Origin: Fructobacillus cardui
Lineage (GTDB): Bacteria > Bacillota > Bacilli > Lactobacillales > Lactobacillaceae
Reading direction: 5' to 3' (one strand)
Length of the DNA: 64,000 bases
NCBI RefSeq assembly: GCF_023218935.1
Contig: NZ_JAJIAL010000001.1
Positions within the stretch are counted from its first letter, which is position 1, and the number at the start of each line of letters is the position of its first letter. Below are positions 26,460 through 34,058 of this stretch, in pieces. Position numbers and translations under genes: made by a program. The notes under the pieces are model-generated. The model was not told the DNA's origin and searched no databases. It saw only the letters and a list, made by a program, of their open reading frames with translations.

Positions 26460-28454
26460 TCAGGCATCTTCGACCGTTACGCCATCAACGGCAGCACGGA
26501 TTTCCTCGGCGTATGCCTGTAACTTTGCCGATGCATTTTGACCATTGTCGGCCACAATCTGGACACAGGCGGACCCAATAATGACCCCATCGGCCAATTC
26601 CGTCATTGCTTGCGCCTGGTCGGCAGTATGGACACCAAAGCCAATGGCAACTGGGACATCCGTGACCGCCTTAATTTGCCCAACGACCTGCGCTAAATTA
26701 GAAGCAAAGGACTCACGAGTGCCCGTCACCCCCAAAGAAGAAACCAGGTAGATAAAGCCGGTCGCCTCTTTGGCAATCATTGGAATCCGCTCACAAGACG
26801 TCACCGTAATCAGTGGCATCAAGTCCAAGCCATGCTTGTCAGTAAAGGGAGCCAATTCTCCCCATTCTTCATAAGGCAAATCGGGGATAATCAGGCCATC
26901 AACACCGAATTTTTCACAGTCGGCAGTAAAACGCTCATAGCCATACTGGAGGACAACGTTTAGGTAGACCAAGAAGACCAGCGGCACTGCTGTTCGCCGC
27001 CGAATTTCCTTCACGGCTGCAAAAATTGATTCAATCGGTAAATTAGGGTCACGCAGAGCCCGTAAATCGGCCGCCTGAATAACGGGACCATCGGCGACTG
27101 GGTCGGAAAAAGGAATCCCAATTTCAATTACGTCAGCGCCACCTTCCGCCAAGGCTACAACATTGTTAACAGTCGTTTCCATGTCTGGATCATTAGCGGT
27201 GACGAAGGCAATAAAGTTCTTATGGTTTTTAAAGCTTTGACTAATTTTACTCATAAATTTCACCCCCCGGTACTTAGCAATCGCGGCCACATCTTTGTCG
27301 CCTCGGCCAGATAATGTGCAGACAATAACCTGGTCTTTTGGCAATGTTGGCGCTAATTTTTGCACGTAGGCCACAGCATGGCAGCTTTCAATCGCGGCAA
27401 TAATTCCCTCTTGCTTGGCAATGTACTCAAAGGCAGCCACGGCCTCATCATCGGTGATACCAACATATTGGGCCCGGTGTTCGGCCGCCAATGCGGCATG
27501 TTCTGGCCCAACTCCTGGATAATCTAATCCAGCCGAAATCGAATAAACCGGATTAATTTGGCCACTGTCATTTTGCAAAAAGAGCGACTTCATGCCGTGA
27601 AAGACACCCAACCGGCCCTTTTCAATGGTTGCCGCCGTCAAATCAGTATCAACGCCCTTGCCGGCTGCTTCCACCCCAATCAAGTCCACCTCGGGATGGT
27701 CGATATAATGGGCAAAACTACCGATGGCATTAGAACCGCCGCCAACACAAGCAATGACCTTATCGGGCAAGCGTCCCAATTGGTCCTGAATTTGTTGCTT
27801 GGATTCCTGGCTGATAACACTTTGAAAATCACGCACCATCTCCGGATAAGGATGGGGGCCGGTTGCAGAGCCCATTACATAAAACGTGTCCTCAGGTCGG
27901 GCAGCAAAGTCCTGCAGAGCGGCATTAATCGCATCCTTCAAGACCATTGATCCGGAAGTCACGGCATGAACCTTGGCCCCAAGGAGTTCCATTCGATAAA
28001 CGTTCAACCGCTGGCGGTCCGTGTCTTCCTTTCCCATAAAGACTTCACATTCCAGGCCAAACAAGGCGGCAATCGTTGCCGTAGCTACCCCGTGTTGACC
28101 GGCACCAGTTTCGGCAATCAAGCGTTTCTTGCCCATCTTCTTGGCTAATAGTGCTTGGCCAATCACGTTATTAATCTTATGTGCCCCCGTGTGGTTCAGG
28201 TCCTCGCGTTTGAAATAAATTTGGGCGCCACCAAGGTCTTCCGTCATGTTTTTGGCATAGTACAACAGCGATGGGCGGTTGGCGTAATTAGCCAGTAGGT
28301 CAGCCAATTCCGCCTGAAAATCAGGATTGGCCTTCGCTTCCTGGTAAACATCGGCCATCTTATTCAACTCATTCATCAGAGTTTCCGGTACATATTGGCC
28401 ACCATACTCTAAGAACCGACCGGCTTGTTTCTTTGTCTTGTATTCTGTTTCCAT
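26460..28454 (-). CDS. trpBA: tryptophan synthase beta and alpha chains in one reading frame (TrpB-TrpA)
   Basis: A single 664-residue frame. Residues 1-399 are TrpB, with the PLP Lys in TGAHKINNVIGQ near 88, GGGSNAIG near 228 and LSGRGDKDVAAIA near the end. From MSKISQSFKNHKNFIAFVT on it is TrpA, with catalytic Glu in IEIGIPFSDPVADGP and Asp in GLIIPDLPYEEW. The join is only GVKF. At the junction (plus strand about 27268-27273) the coding strand has six G; with five, TrpB would end at YRG plus a TGA stop and TrpA would start at its own ATG 8 bp later, the normal operon arrangement. TrpA releases indole from indole-glycerol phosphate and TrpB condenses it with serine. A natural fusion is therefore possible but unproven. 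Confidence 0.88.
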   Translation of the reverse strand: METEYKTKKQAGRFLEYGGQYVPETLMNELNKMADVYQEAKANPDFQAELADLLANYANRPSLLYYAKNMTEDLGGAQIYFKREDLNHTGAHKINNVIGQALLAKKMGKKRLIAETGAGQHGVATATIAALFGLECEVFMGKEDTDRQRLNVYRMELLGAKVHAVTSGSMVLKDAINAALQDFAARPEDTFYVMGSATGPHPYPEMVRDFQSVISQESKQQIQDQLGRLPDKVIACVGGGSNAIGSFAHYIDHPEVDLIGVEAAGKGVDTDLTAATIEKGRLGVFHGMKSLFLQNDSGQINPVYSISAGLDYPGVGPEHAALAAEHRAQYVGITDDEAVAAFEYIAKQEGIIAAIESCHAVAYVQKLAPTLPKDQVIVCTLSGRGDKDVAAIAKYRGVKFMSKISQSFKNHKNFIAFVTANDPDMETTVNNVVALAEGGADVIEIGIPFSDPVADGPVIQAADLRALRDPNLPIESIFAAVKEIRRRTAVPLVFLVYLNVVLQYGYERFTADCEKFGVDGLIIPDLPYEEWGELAPFTDKHGLDLMPLITVTSCERIPMIAKEATGFIYLVSSLGVTGTRESFASNLAQVVGQIKAVTDVPVAIGFGVHTADQAQAMTELADGVIIGSACVQIVADNGQNASAKLQAYAEEIRAAVDGVTVEDA

Positions 28455-29281
28455 TACTTTCTCTCCTCTTGATGGACAATGGCTACCAGTGCCACCATCT
28501 TGTTTAAGTCTTTGTGTCCCTTTGTCTCCGCCCCAGAACTCACATCAACGAAATCAGGCTGATAAATCTGCAGTAAGTCGCTTAGATTATTGGGTTGAAT
28601 CCCGCCGGCCACAAATAAATGAGTCGGTGCCAAACCGGTTAACCGCTGCCAATCTAATCGTTGACCAGACCCAGCACCAGCATCAACCATTAAAAAATCA
28701 ACTAGGTCGAGATTACTACCTGGGTGTTCGTCCGGACTGCCATTAAAGTTTGCTAAAGGCAAATTACTGGCTGACTTTTCGTCCAAACGGCTACTAAAAT
28801 TGGCTAAAACCGGATCACTAGCTGCCTGTTCGGCCAAACGGCCACTAAAATTGGCTAAAGCCGAATCACTATCTTGATGCTTTTCCAAACCGCCATCCTG
28901 CACTTTGGACCGACGCAGCCGAAGCTGATTTTGCCAATCCTTAGCCTGGTCAATGGCACCATCCTCGACCAAAGCTTGAATAATTGGAACGCCAGCCACC
29001 CGTAACCGCCGTACTTCGGCGATTGGCCGCTGACCATGCAGCTGAATCATTTGAATCGTCCCCGTTTCAACTAATTTCAAAACCGTTTCGACCGGTTCAG
29101 CAACGAACACGCCGACCAGGGGAATCCGCTTATCCAGCGCCTTGCGCACTACCAAAGCTTCCTCTGCCATGACCTGATGGCGACCGGGAGCAAAAACCAC
29201 CCCCGCCAAATCAGGGTGCGCCTCGTTGGCCATCAATGCCTCGTCCTTAGTCATCAAACCACAAATTTTAATCTTGGTCAT
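28454..29281 (-). CDS. trpF: phosphoribosylanthranilate isomerase with an internal tandem-repeat insertion
   Basis: About 275 residues from ATG 29281, behind GGGGGAG; it overlaps trpC by 14 bp. The N-terminus TKIKICGLMTKDEALMA carries the catalytic Cys. IQLHGQ near 83 and the late Asp strand VDFLMVDAGAGSGQ (about 196-209) are in place, followed by FVAGGIQPNNL and VDVSSGAETKG, so the TIM barrel looks complete. The protein is about 70 residues longer than normal because about 17-residue repeats (LANFSGRLAEQ, LANFSSRLDEK, LANFNGSPDEH) are inserted just before the late Asp strand. TrpF isomerises PRA to CdRP, the substrate of TrpC. Confidence 0.9.
   Translation of the reverse strand: MTKIKICGLMTKDEALMANEAHPDLAGVVFAPGRHQVMAEEALVVRKALDKRIPLVGVFVAEPVETVLKLVETGTIQMIQLHGQRPIAEVRRLRVAGVPIIQALVEDGAIDQAKDWQNQLRLRRSKVQDGGLEKHQDSDSALANFSGRLAEQAASDPVLANFSSRLDEKSASNLPLANFNGSPDEHPGSNLDLVDFLMVDAGAGSGQRLDWQRLTGLAPTHLFVAGGIQPNNLSDLLQIYQPDFVDVSSGAETKGHKDLNKMVALVAIVHQEERK
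28739..28892 (-). repeat. three 51-bp tandem repeats inside trpF
   Basis: Units at about 28739-28789, 28790-28840 and 28841-28892 share ACTAAAATTGGCTAAA and CCAAACG cores on the plus strand. They keep the reading frame (17 codons each). A fourth, more diverged unit overlaps the native strand at about 28687-28738. This suggests the array grew by duplicating the segment before the conserved VDFLMVDAG strand. Confidence 0.85.
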
Positions 29282-30065
29282 GGGCCTGCTCCCCCAATCC
29301 TGCTTCAATAAAGGCTTTCGGGTTAGCCGACTTCATCAAGGCCTCCCCGATGAGCACACCATTGATTCCTAAGGATTGCAGGTGGACGATGTCTTCCGGC
29401 TTTTTCACGCCACTTTCGGCAATAAAGGCAACGGAATCAGGCACCAAATCAAAGAGTCGTTGGCTGTTGTCAAAGGAAACGGTAAAGTCCTTTAAATTAC
29501 GGTTATTAACCCCAATCATCTTGGCACCGACGGCCAGCGCCTGTCTGATTTCATCCTCGTCGTGTGCCTCGACTAACACCGCCAGTCCCAGACTTTCAGC
29601 CAGGTTCAAATAAGCTTCCAAATCCTCTGGTGACAAAATCGCCACAATCAACAGAATAATTTTTGCGCCCGCGACCTTGGCCTGATAGATCATATAGGGG
29701 TCGATAACAAAGTCTTTCCGCAATACGGGGCTAGTCACCGCTGGCGCAATCTCAGCCAAATAGTCTAATTTGCCCAAAAAGTAATCCGGCTCGGTTAGGA
29801 CCGAAATGGCCGTTGCGCCGGCTTGATCATAGGTTTGGGCAATTTCTTGGTAAGGAAAATCAGCTGCAATCACGCCCTTGGAAGGCGAGGCTTTCTTAAC
29901 CTCGGCAATCACGTGAATCCCCGGTGCTAAAAAACAGTCGTAAACGTCCTGCGGGTCAGCCACCGGCAAGGCTTCCGCCTGCGTTTTCAAATCAGCTACC
30001 GGCACCGCTTCTTTTTCTTTTATTAACCGGCTTTTGGTAGCGTCCACTAAGTCATCTAGAATCAT
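29268..30065 (-). CDS. trpC: indole-3-glycerol phosphate synthase
   Basis: A 265-residue TIM-barrel enzyme converting CdRP to indole-glycerol phosphate. Motifs include VIAEVKKASPSKGVI near 53 (substrate-binding Lys and SPS), ISVLTEPDYFLG near 88, LRKDFVIDPYMIYQA near 114 (catalytic Lys) and GVNNRNLKDFTV near 184, followed by AESGV and GVLIGEALM. It starts within the trpD stop (4-bp overlap). The length is normal and no defects were seen. Confidence 0.96.
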   Translation of the reverse strand: MILDDLVDATKSRLIKEKEAVPVADLKTQAEALPVADPQDVYDCFLAPGIHVIAEVKKASPSKGVIAADFPYQEIAQTYDQAGATAISVLTEPDYFLGKLDYLAEIAPAVTSPVLRKDFVIDPYMIYQAKVAGAKIILLIVAILSPEDLEAYLNLAESLGLAVLVEAHDEDEIRQALAVGAKMIGVNNRNLKDFTVSFDNSQRLFDLVPDSVAFIAESGVKKPEDIVHLQSLGINGVLIGEALMKSANPKAFIEAGLGEQAHDQD

Positions 30066-31075
30066 TCAACGGCCTCCGCAGCGGTTAAAGTTGCCAGCAA
30101 ATCGGCCCCCCGACCATCATCAAGGGCCTCCTGGGCTAATTTCACACCCTCTTTAATCGTAATGGCTGGGTTGACGGCATTCAGACCATTGGCTGCATTT
30201 AAGACCACGATATCGCGCTTGGCCCCCCGTTCTTCACCGGACAAGATGGCCCGGGTAATAGCCGCATTCTCCTGCGCCGTCCCACCAACAATCTCTTCTT
30301 TGGTTGCCCGCTTCAAACCGAATTCCTCAGGAGTAATCGTTTGGAACTGAATATTGTCGCCCCGCAATTGCACTAACTTGGTTGGCGCAGAAATGGAAGC
30401 TTCATCGAGACCGTCCGTTCCATACAAAATGTTGGCCGACTGGACACCGAGCTGATGCAAAACCTGCGCCATTGGTTCTAACAATGCCCCATCATAAACG
30501 CCCAAAACCATTTTCTTGGGTTTGGCTGGATTGGCCAATGGTCCCAAGAGGTTAAAGATGGTCCGAATGCCCAAGCCACGACGAACTGGAGCCACATACT
30601 TCATCGCTTGATGGTACTTTTGGGCAAAAAGAAAGGTAAAGTGATTGTCCTTTAGCATTTGTTCGGCCTGGTCAACCTCCTGGTTAATGGGGAAACCGAG
30701 GGACTCTAAGACATCGGCAGCACCACTTTTTGAGGATGCAGCTCGGTTACCATGCTTGACCACGTCATAACCCAGACTGGCGATGACCAAACCCGCCGTT
30801 GACGAGATATTAAAGAAATTGGAGTGGTCACCACCGGTACCAACAATGTCCAAGCCCGCCGGCTGCTTAGGAAATTCTAAGGCCGCTTGGCGCATGGCTT
30901 GGGCAGCCCCAGCAATTTCATCGGCCGTTTCACCCTTTGCCGTTAAGGCCGTCAAAAGGGCGGCAATCTGAATCTCTTCGGCCTGGCCGGTCATGATTTC
31001 GCTGATGACTTCGGCCGCTTCCTCGAACGTTAAGTTTTGCTGTTGACTAACTTTTTGAATGACTGTTTTAATCAT
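30062..31075 (-). CDS. trpD: anthranilate phosphoribosyltransferase
   Basis: A 337-residue enzyme attaching phosphoribose from PRPP to anthranilate. The PRPP-binding GTGGD motif appears as LDIVGTGGDHSNFFNIS near 80, followed by KHGNRAASSKSGAADVLE near 107. The second metal/anthranilate region is RRGLGIRTIFNLLGPLANPA near 166. It overlaps the tail of trpG by 8 bp and trpC by 4 bp. It appears intact. Confidence 0.96.
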   Translation of the reverse strand: MIKTVIQKVSQQQNLTFEEAAEVISEIMTGQAEEIQIAALLTALTAKGETADEIAGAAQAMRQAALEFPKQPAGLDIVGTGGDHSNFFNISSTAGLVIASLGYDVVKHGNRAASSKSGAADVLESLGFPINQEVDQAEQMLKDNHFTFLFAQKYHQAMKYVAPVRRGLGIRTIFNLLGPLANPAKPKKMVLGVYDGALLEPMAQVLHQLGVQSANILYGTDGLDEASISAPTKLVQLRGDNIQFQTITPEEFGLKRATKEEIVGGTAQENAAITRAILSGEERGAKRDIVVLNAANGLNAVNPAITIKEGVKLAQEALDDGRGADLLATLTAAEAVE

Positions 31076-31667
31076 GGTTCTTCTCTCCCGTATAAGCTAA
31101 GAAATTAGTAAAAATTTGTTTGGCGGTCGCTTGGTCCGTCATAATTGATTCGGGATGAAATTCAACCCCGTAAACGTGGTTCTCTTCATCGGCAACCGCT
31201 TGGATAGTGCCATCATCGGCCTGGGCGGTCACGGCTAAGTGATTGGGAATGGTGGCCGGATCAATCATCAAGGAATGCTAGCGGCCAACCGTAAACGTTG
31301 TCGGACAACTGGCTAAAATACCTGCTGACTGATTGCCCTGCTGGTGAATCAGACTCGTCTTCCCGTGCATGAGAGGGGCCGTAACGATCTTGGCCCCATA
31401 GACCTCGCCAATTGCTTGGTGGCCAAGGCAAACACCGAGAACGGGCACCCGCCCGATGGCTGCTGCCAAAACGGTATTGAGGTTCCCAGCCTGATTTGGC
31501 CGACCCGGCCCCGGCGATAAGATCAATCCAGTCAACGTTGGCTCGTCCAGGTCCTCAATGCTTACCTGATCATTTTTCACCACCTTGATGGTCTGCTTGG
31601 TCAACTTGCCGATTTCTTGGTAGAGGTTATAGGTAAAGCTGTCATAATTATCAATTAGTAATAGCAT
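31068..31667 (-). pseudogene. trpG: anthranilate synthase component II, interrupted by an amber codon
   Basis: The glutamine amidotransferase subunit supplies ammonia to TrpE. The first 129 residues hold LSPGPGRP and the nucleophile Cys in GVCLGHQAIGEV near 78. After FTVGR a TAG stop occurs at 31280-31278. The same frame continues HSLMIDPATIPNHLAV and then VEFHPESIMT, which carries the catalytic His and Glu. The family has RYHSL here, so one Tyr codon has become TAG. No base is inserted, so this differs from the G-run frameshifts elsewhere. Unless suppressed, it removes amidotransferase activity, although TrpE can still use free ammonia. Confidence 0.9.
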
Positions 31668-33177
31668 CAGCCGCCTCCTCCTTTGTGACCAACTCCAACA
31701 TCAACCGGCTTTTATTTTCAAATTCACGATATTCTTCTTCTGGACTACTGTCGGCAACAATCCCGGCCCCAGCATGGACGACCAGGTTCTGATCCTTTTG
31801 ATAAGCTAAGCGAATGCCAATGCAGATATCGAGGTCGCCATCAAAACCGATTGTGCCGATGCCACCACCGTAAATGCCCCGCTTGCGGTCCTCCAACTGA
31901 TTGATTATCTGCATGGCCGAAATCTTGGGTGCCCCCGATAACGTTCCGGCCGGCAAGGTCGCTGCTAAAATATCGACAGGGGTTAAATCAGCCTGGGCTT
32001 GGCTTTCGATTGTCGAACCAAGGTGCATCACATTTGGAAAGTAAAGCAAGTGGCGCAGCTTTGTAACGGCGACCGTGCCAAATTGGCTAACCCGGCCCAA
32101 GTCGTTTCGCCCCAGATCAACGAGCATATTATGCTCTGCGAGTTCCTTTTCGCTATGCTGCAATTCCTGGGCAAAGAAGTGGTCCTCCTCTGTTGTTTTC
32201 CCCCGCCGCCTAGTACCCGCTAGCGGATACGAGAACAACCGGTCGCCGGTCTTCTTAATCAATGTTTCCGGTGAAGCGCCGGTTGCCTGGTAGTCACCGT
32301 TATGAAAGTAGAACTGGTAAGGCGATTGTGGGCCATTCTGAAGCCTGGTAAAGACACCTGGTAGGAGTTGCTGGTTATGCGTTTTAGCCAGGTAAGGATT
32401 GGATAAAATCGGCTGAAAGATATCACCTGCATGGATGTGTTCTTTCGTTATCTGCACCCGGTCACTAAAGGCGGCCCGGGTAAATTGATTGGTAAAAGTT
32501 AGTGTGGGCTGGCTTTCAATCTCATCGCCCTCAAGCGACTCATGGTTGAAGCCACCCTGGTTTTCCTGCTTGGCAGCTGCTAACTCATTGTTCTGAACAC
32601 GGTCCATGATTTCACCAGCCTGGTCCGCCAAATCATTTAATGTTTGTTGGACCTTTTCAAAGTCAGCCTCAATACGGTCGGACGCCACCATTTGGCTTAA
32701 AATCAGCTCCTTAGTTTCGTGCCGGTAATTGGCGACTACCTTTGGCAAAAATAATTCGAAATCTGCTAAGCCTAAATCATCTTGGGCCGGTGCTAAGTGA
32801 ACATCGGGATGGTAGCGGACAAAATCATAGGCGAAGTAGCCAATTAACCCTGCTACAAAGGGGATGGTATCAGTCACCTTCGGAATTTTGTACTGTTGAT
32901 AAAGCTGATTTAAGAAGGCAATTGGGTCGCCCTGCTTGGTTTCAACTTGACCAGCTGCGCTCGTCACTTGAATTTGGCCATCACGGCCGGTAATCATTTG
33001 CTCAAGCGAAAGGAAGAAAGTCGTCACACCCTCACGTTGAAAGATCATCGTTTGATCCTGGGTTGTCCCCAGCTCCTGCATGAGCACCACTGGGTCAAAA
33101 TTGCTTATTTTCTTGCTAACAATCACTGGCAGGAAGGGATATTCTTGGCCATATTGCTTTAGGTCTGTCTGATTCAA
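31651..33177 (-). CDS. trpE: anthranilate synthase component I
   Basis: About 508 residues. I choose TTG 33177 as the start: GAGGTG lies about 8 nt before it, whereas the longer frame would begin inside the leader terminator. The chorismate-binding domain shows FQPILSNPY near 275, GASPETLI near 315, PLAGTRRRGKTTEED near 330, ELAEHNMLVDLGRNDLGRV near 356 and LPAGTLSGAPKI near 415. It makes anthranilate from chorismate, the product of the adjacent aro operon. It overlaps trpG by 17 bp. Confidence 0.95.
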   Translation of the reverse strand: MNQTDLKQYGQEYPFLPVIVSKKISNFDPVVLMQELGTTQDQTMIFQREGVTTFFLSLEQMITGRDGQIQVTSAAGQVETKQGDPIAFLNQLYQQYKIPKVTDTIPFVAGLIGYFAYDFVRYHPDVHLAPAQDDLGLADFELFLPKVVANYRHETKELILSQMVASDRIEADFEKVQQTLNDLADQAGEIMDRVQNNELAAAKQENQGGFNHESLEGDEIESQPTLTFTNQFTRAAFSDRVQITKEHIHAGDIFQPILSNPYLAKTHNQQLLPGVFTRLQNGPQSPYQFYFHNGDYQATGASPETLIKKTGDRLFSYPLAGTRRRGKTTEEDHFFAQELQHSEKELAEHNMLVDLGRNDLGRVSQFGTVAVTKLRHLLYFPNVMHLGSTIESQAQADLTPVDILAATLPAGTLSGAPKISAMQIINQLEDRKRGIYGGGIGTIGFDGDLDICIGIRLAYQKDQNLVVHAGAGIVADSSPEEEYREFENKSRLMLELVTKEEAADAITN

Positions 33178-33210
33178 CTCTTGGTCACCTCGTTTCGTTT
33201 TTTCAACTAA

Positions 33211-33543
33211 AAAATCCGCCCATAACAACGCAATTTATGCTTTGTTAAGGACGGATCTTTTCCGCGGTGCCACCTTAATTAGGCTAAAAAACTGATTTCT
33301 TCGACAAAAAAAGCCGACGAAAAAAGTTTCTAGCCCCTCCTTAGCGAGATACCAACATATCCCCGACAACTGACGTATGCCTGACGTTTCCCCATACTTG
33401 AGCAACTACTCTTTCAGAAGAACCCTCCGTGGTCCATTTAACTGCCTGCGTTCCATCGCCTTCCCAGCATCGGCGACTCTCTTAGCGTGCACAACAATCT
33501 TGATCTCCACATCATTGGTTTTTATGGACGAACTATTCAATTG
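33211..33543 (-). promoter_or_regulatory. tryptophan T-box leader
   Basis: On the minus strand the conserved T-box AAGGTGGCACCGCGG lies at 33262-33276. It is followed by a terminator, ATCCGTCCTTAACAA pairing with TTGTTATGGGCGGAT and then TTTTTT (33211-33257). In stem I, GTGG (33510-33507) pairs with CCAC and leaves A-TGG-A in the specifier loop. The specifier TGG at 33436-33434 means tRNA-Trp. Uncharged tRNA-Trp would stabilise the antiterminator and open trpE-A. Confidence 0.93.
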
Positions 33544-33548
33544 CCCTC

Positions 33549-33577
33549 AGTTTAATCACAAAATGAAAAACTGTCAA
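33549..33577 (-). promoter_or_regulatory. trp operon promoter
   Basis: On the minus strand TTGACA (33572-33577), a 17-bp spacer and TAAACT (33549-33554) lie just upstream of the T-box leader. Confidence 0.88.
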
Positions 33578-33736
33578 GAAAAAATGAGGATTATTTTCAT
33601 TTTTTGATTTAAAAAATAACTTAATCCAAGAAAGAGCAACTGATATCCAAACATTTCTTCTTATATAGTCTATTATTTAGGCACCACACAAAATGAACGA
33701 AAAAAGAATAAAATGAGAAAAAAATGATAATAACTC

Positions 33737-33765
33737 TTGCAAAAACAAATTTCTTATGTTTTAAT
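33737..33765 (+). promoter_or_regulatory. aro operon promoter
   Basis: TTGCAA (33737-33742), 17 bp and TTTAAT (33760-33765) predict a transcript starting near 33772, about 25 nt before the leader-peptide ATG. It is divergent from the trp promoter, 160 bp away. Confidence 0.7.
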
Positions 33766-33796
33766 TAAGGCAACTTAACGGAAAGGGATTCCAACA

Positions 33797-33856
33797 ATGA
33801 AAAAACCATCAGCACAAATGATGAGTCGTTATTATGGCTTTTATTACTTTAGATAG
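33797..33856 (+). CDS. Tyr/Phe-rich attenuator leader peptide
   Basis: A 19-codon frame, MKKPSAQMMSRYYGFYYFR, ending in TAG. A GGAAAGGG ribosome site lies about 9 nt upstream. Six of the last eight residues are Tyr or Phe: Tyr12, Tyr13, Phe15, Tyr16, Tyr17 and Phe18. It precedes tyrosine/phenylalanine pathway genes and overlaps the first base pairs of a chain of alternative hairpins. This is the hallmark of a leader peptide whose translation speed reports on charged tRNA-Tyr and tRNA-Phe. It is too short to be a conventional gene. Confidence 0.85.
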   Translation: MKKPSAQMMSRYYGFYYFR

Positions 33857-34033
33857 CACGTCCAATTCTCGATGCGGACGTGCTCAAGCGTACGCATCTA
33901 GGTAATAAAGTCATCTTTGTGTTGGCCGACTAGATGTAACACCTAGTCGGTAATCGATGGCAATCATGATGGAATCTTTTCTTTCTCACTGTGAGCAATC
34001 AGCCGACTAGGTCTTTACCTAGCCGGCTTTTTT
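33855..34033 (+). promoter_or_regulatory. seven-segment attenuator with intrinsic terminator, aro operon
   Basis: Seven segments can pair only with a neighbour. S1 33855-33863 AGCACGTCC pairs with S2 (GGACGTGCT, 33876-33884). S2 (GATGCG, 33871-33876) pairs with S3 (CGCATC, 33893-33898). S3 (CATCTAG, 33895-33901) pairs with S4 (CTAGATG, 33930-33936). S4 (CCGACTAG, 33926-33933) pairs with S5 (CTAGTCGG, 33943-33950). S5 (ACCTAGTCGG, 33941-33950) pairs with S6 (CCGACTAGGT, 34003-34012). S6 pairs with S7 (34017-34028) as the terminator, 11 pairs with one mismatch and then T6. A ribosome at the leader stop covers S1 and leads to S2:S3, S4:S5 and S6:S7, termination. A ribosome stalled at Tyr12/13 leads to S1:S2, S3:S4 and S5:S6, readthrough. 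Confidence 0.85.
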
Positions 34034-34058
34034 ATTTAAATCAGGAAGGAAGAATCAC

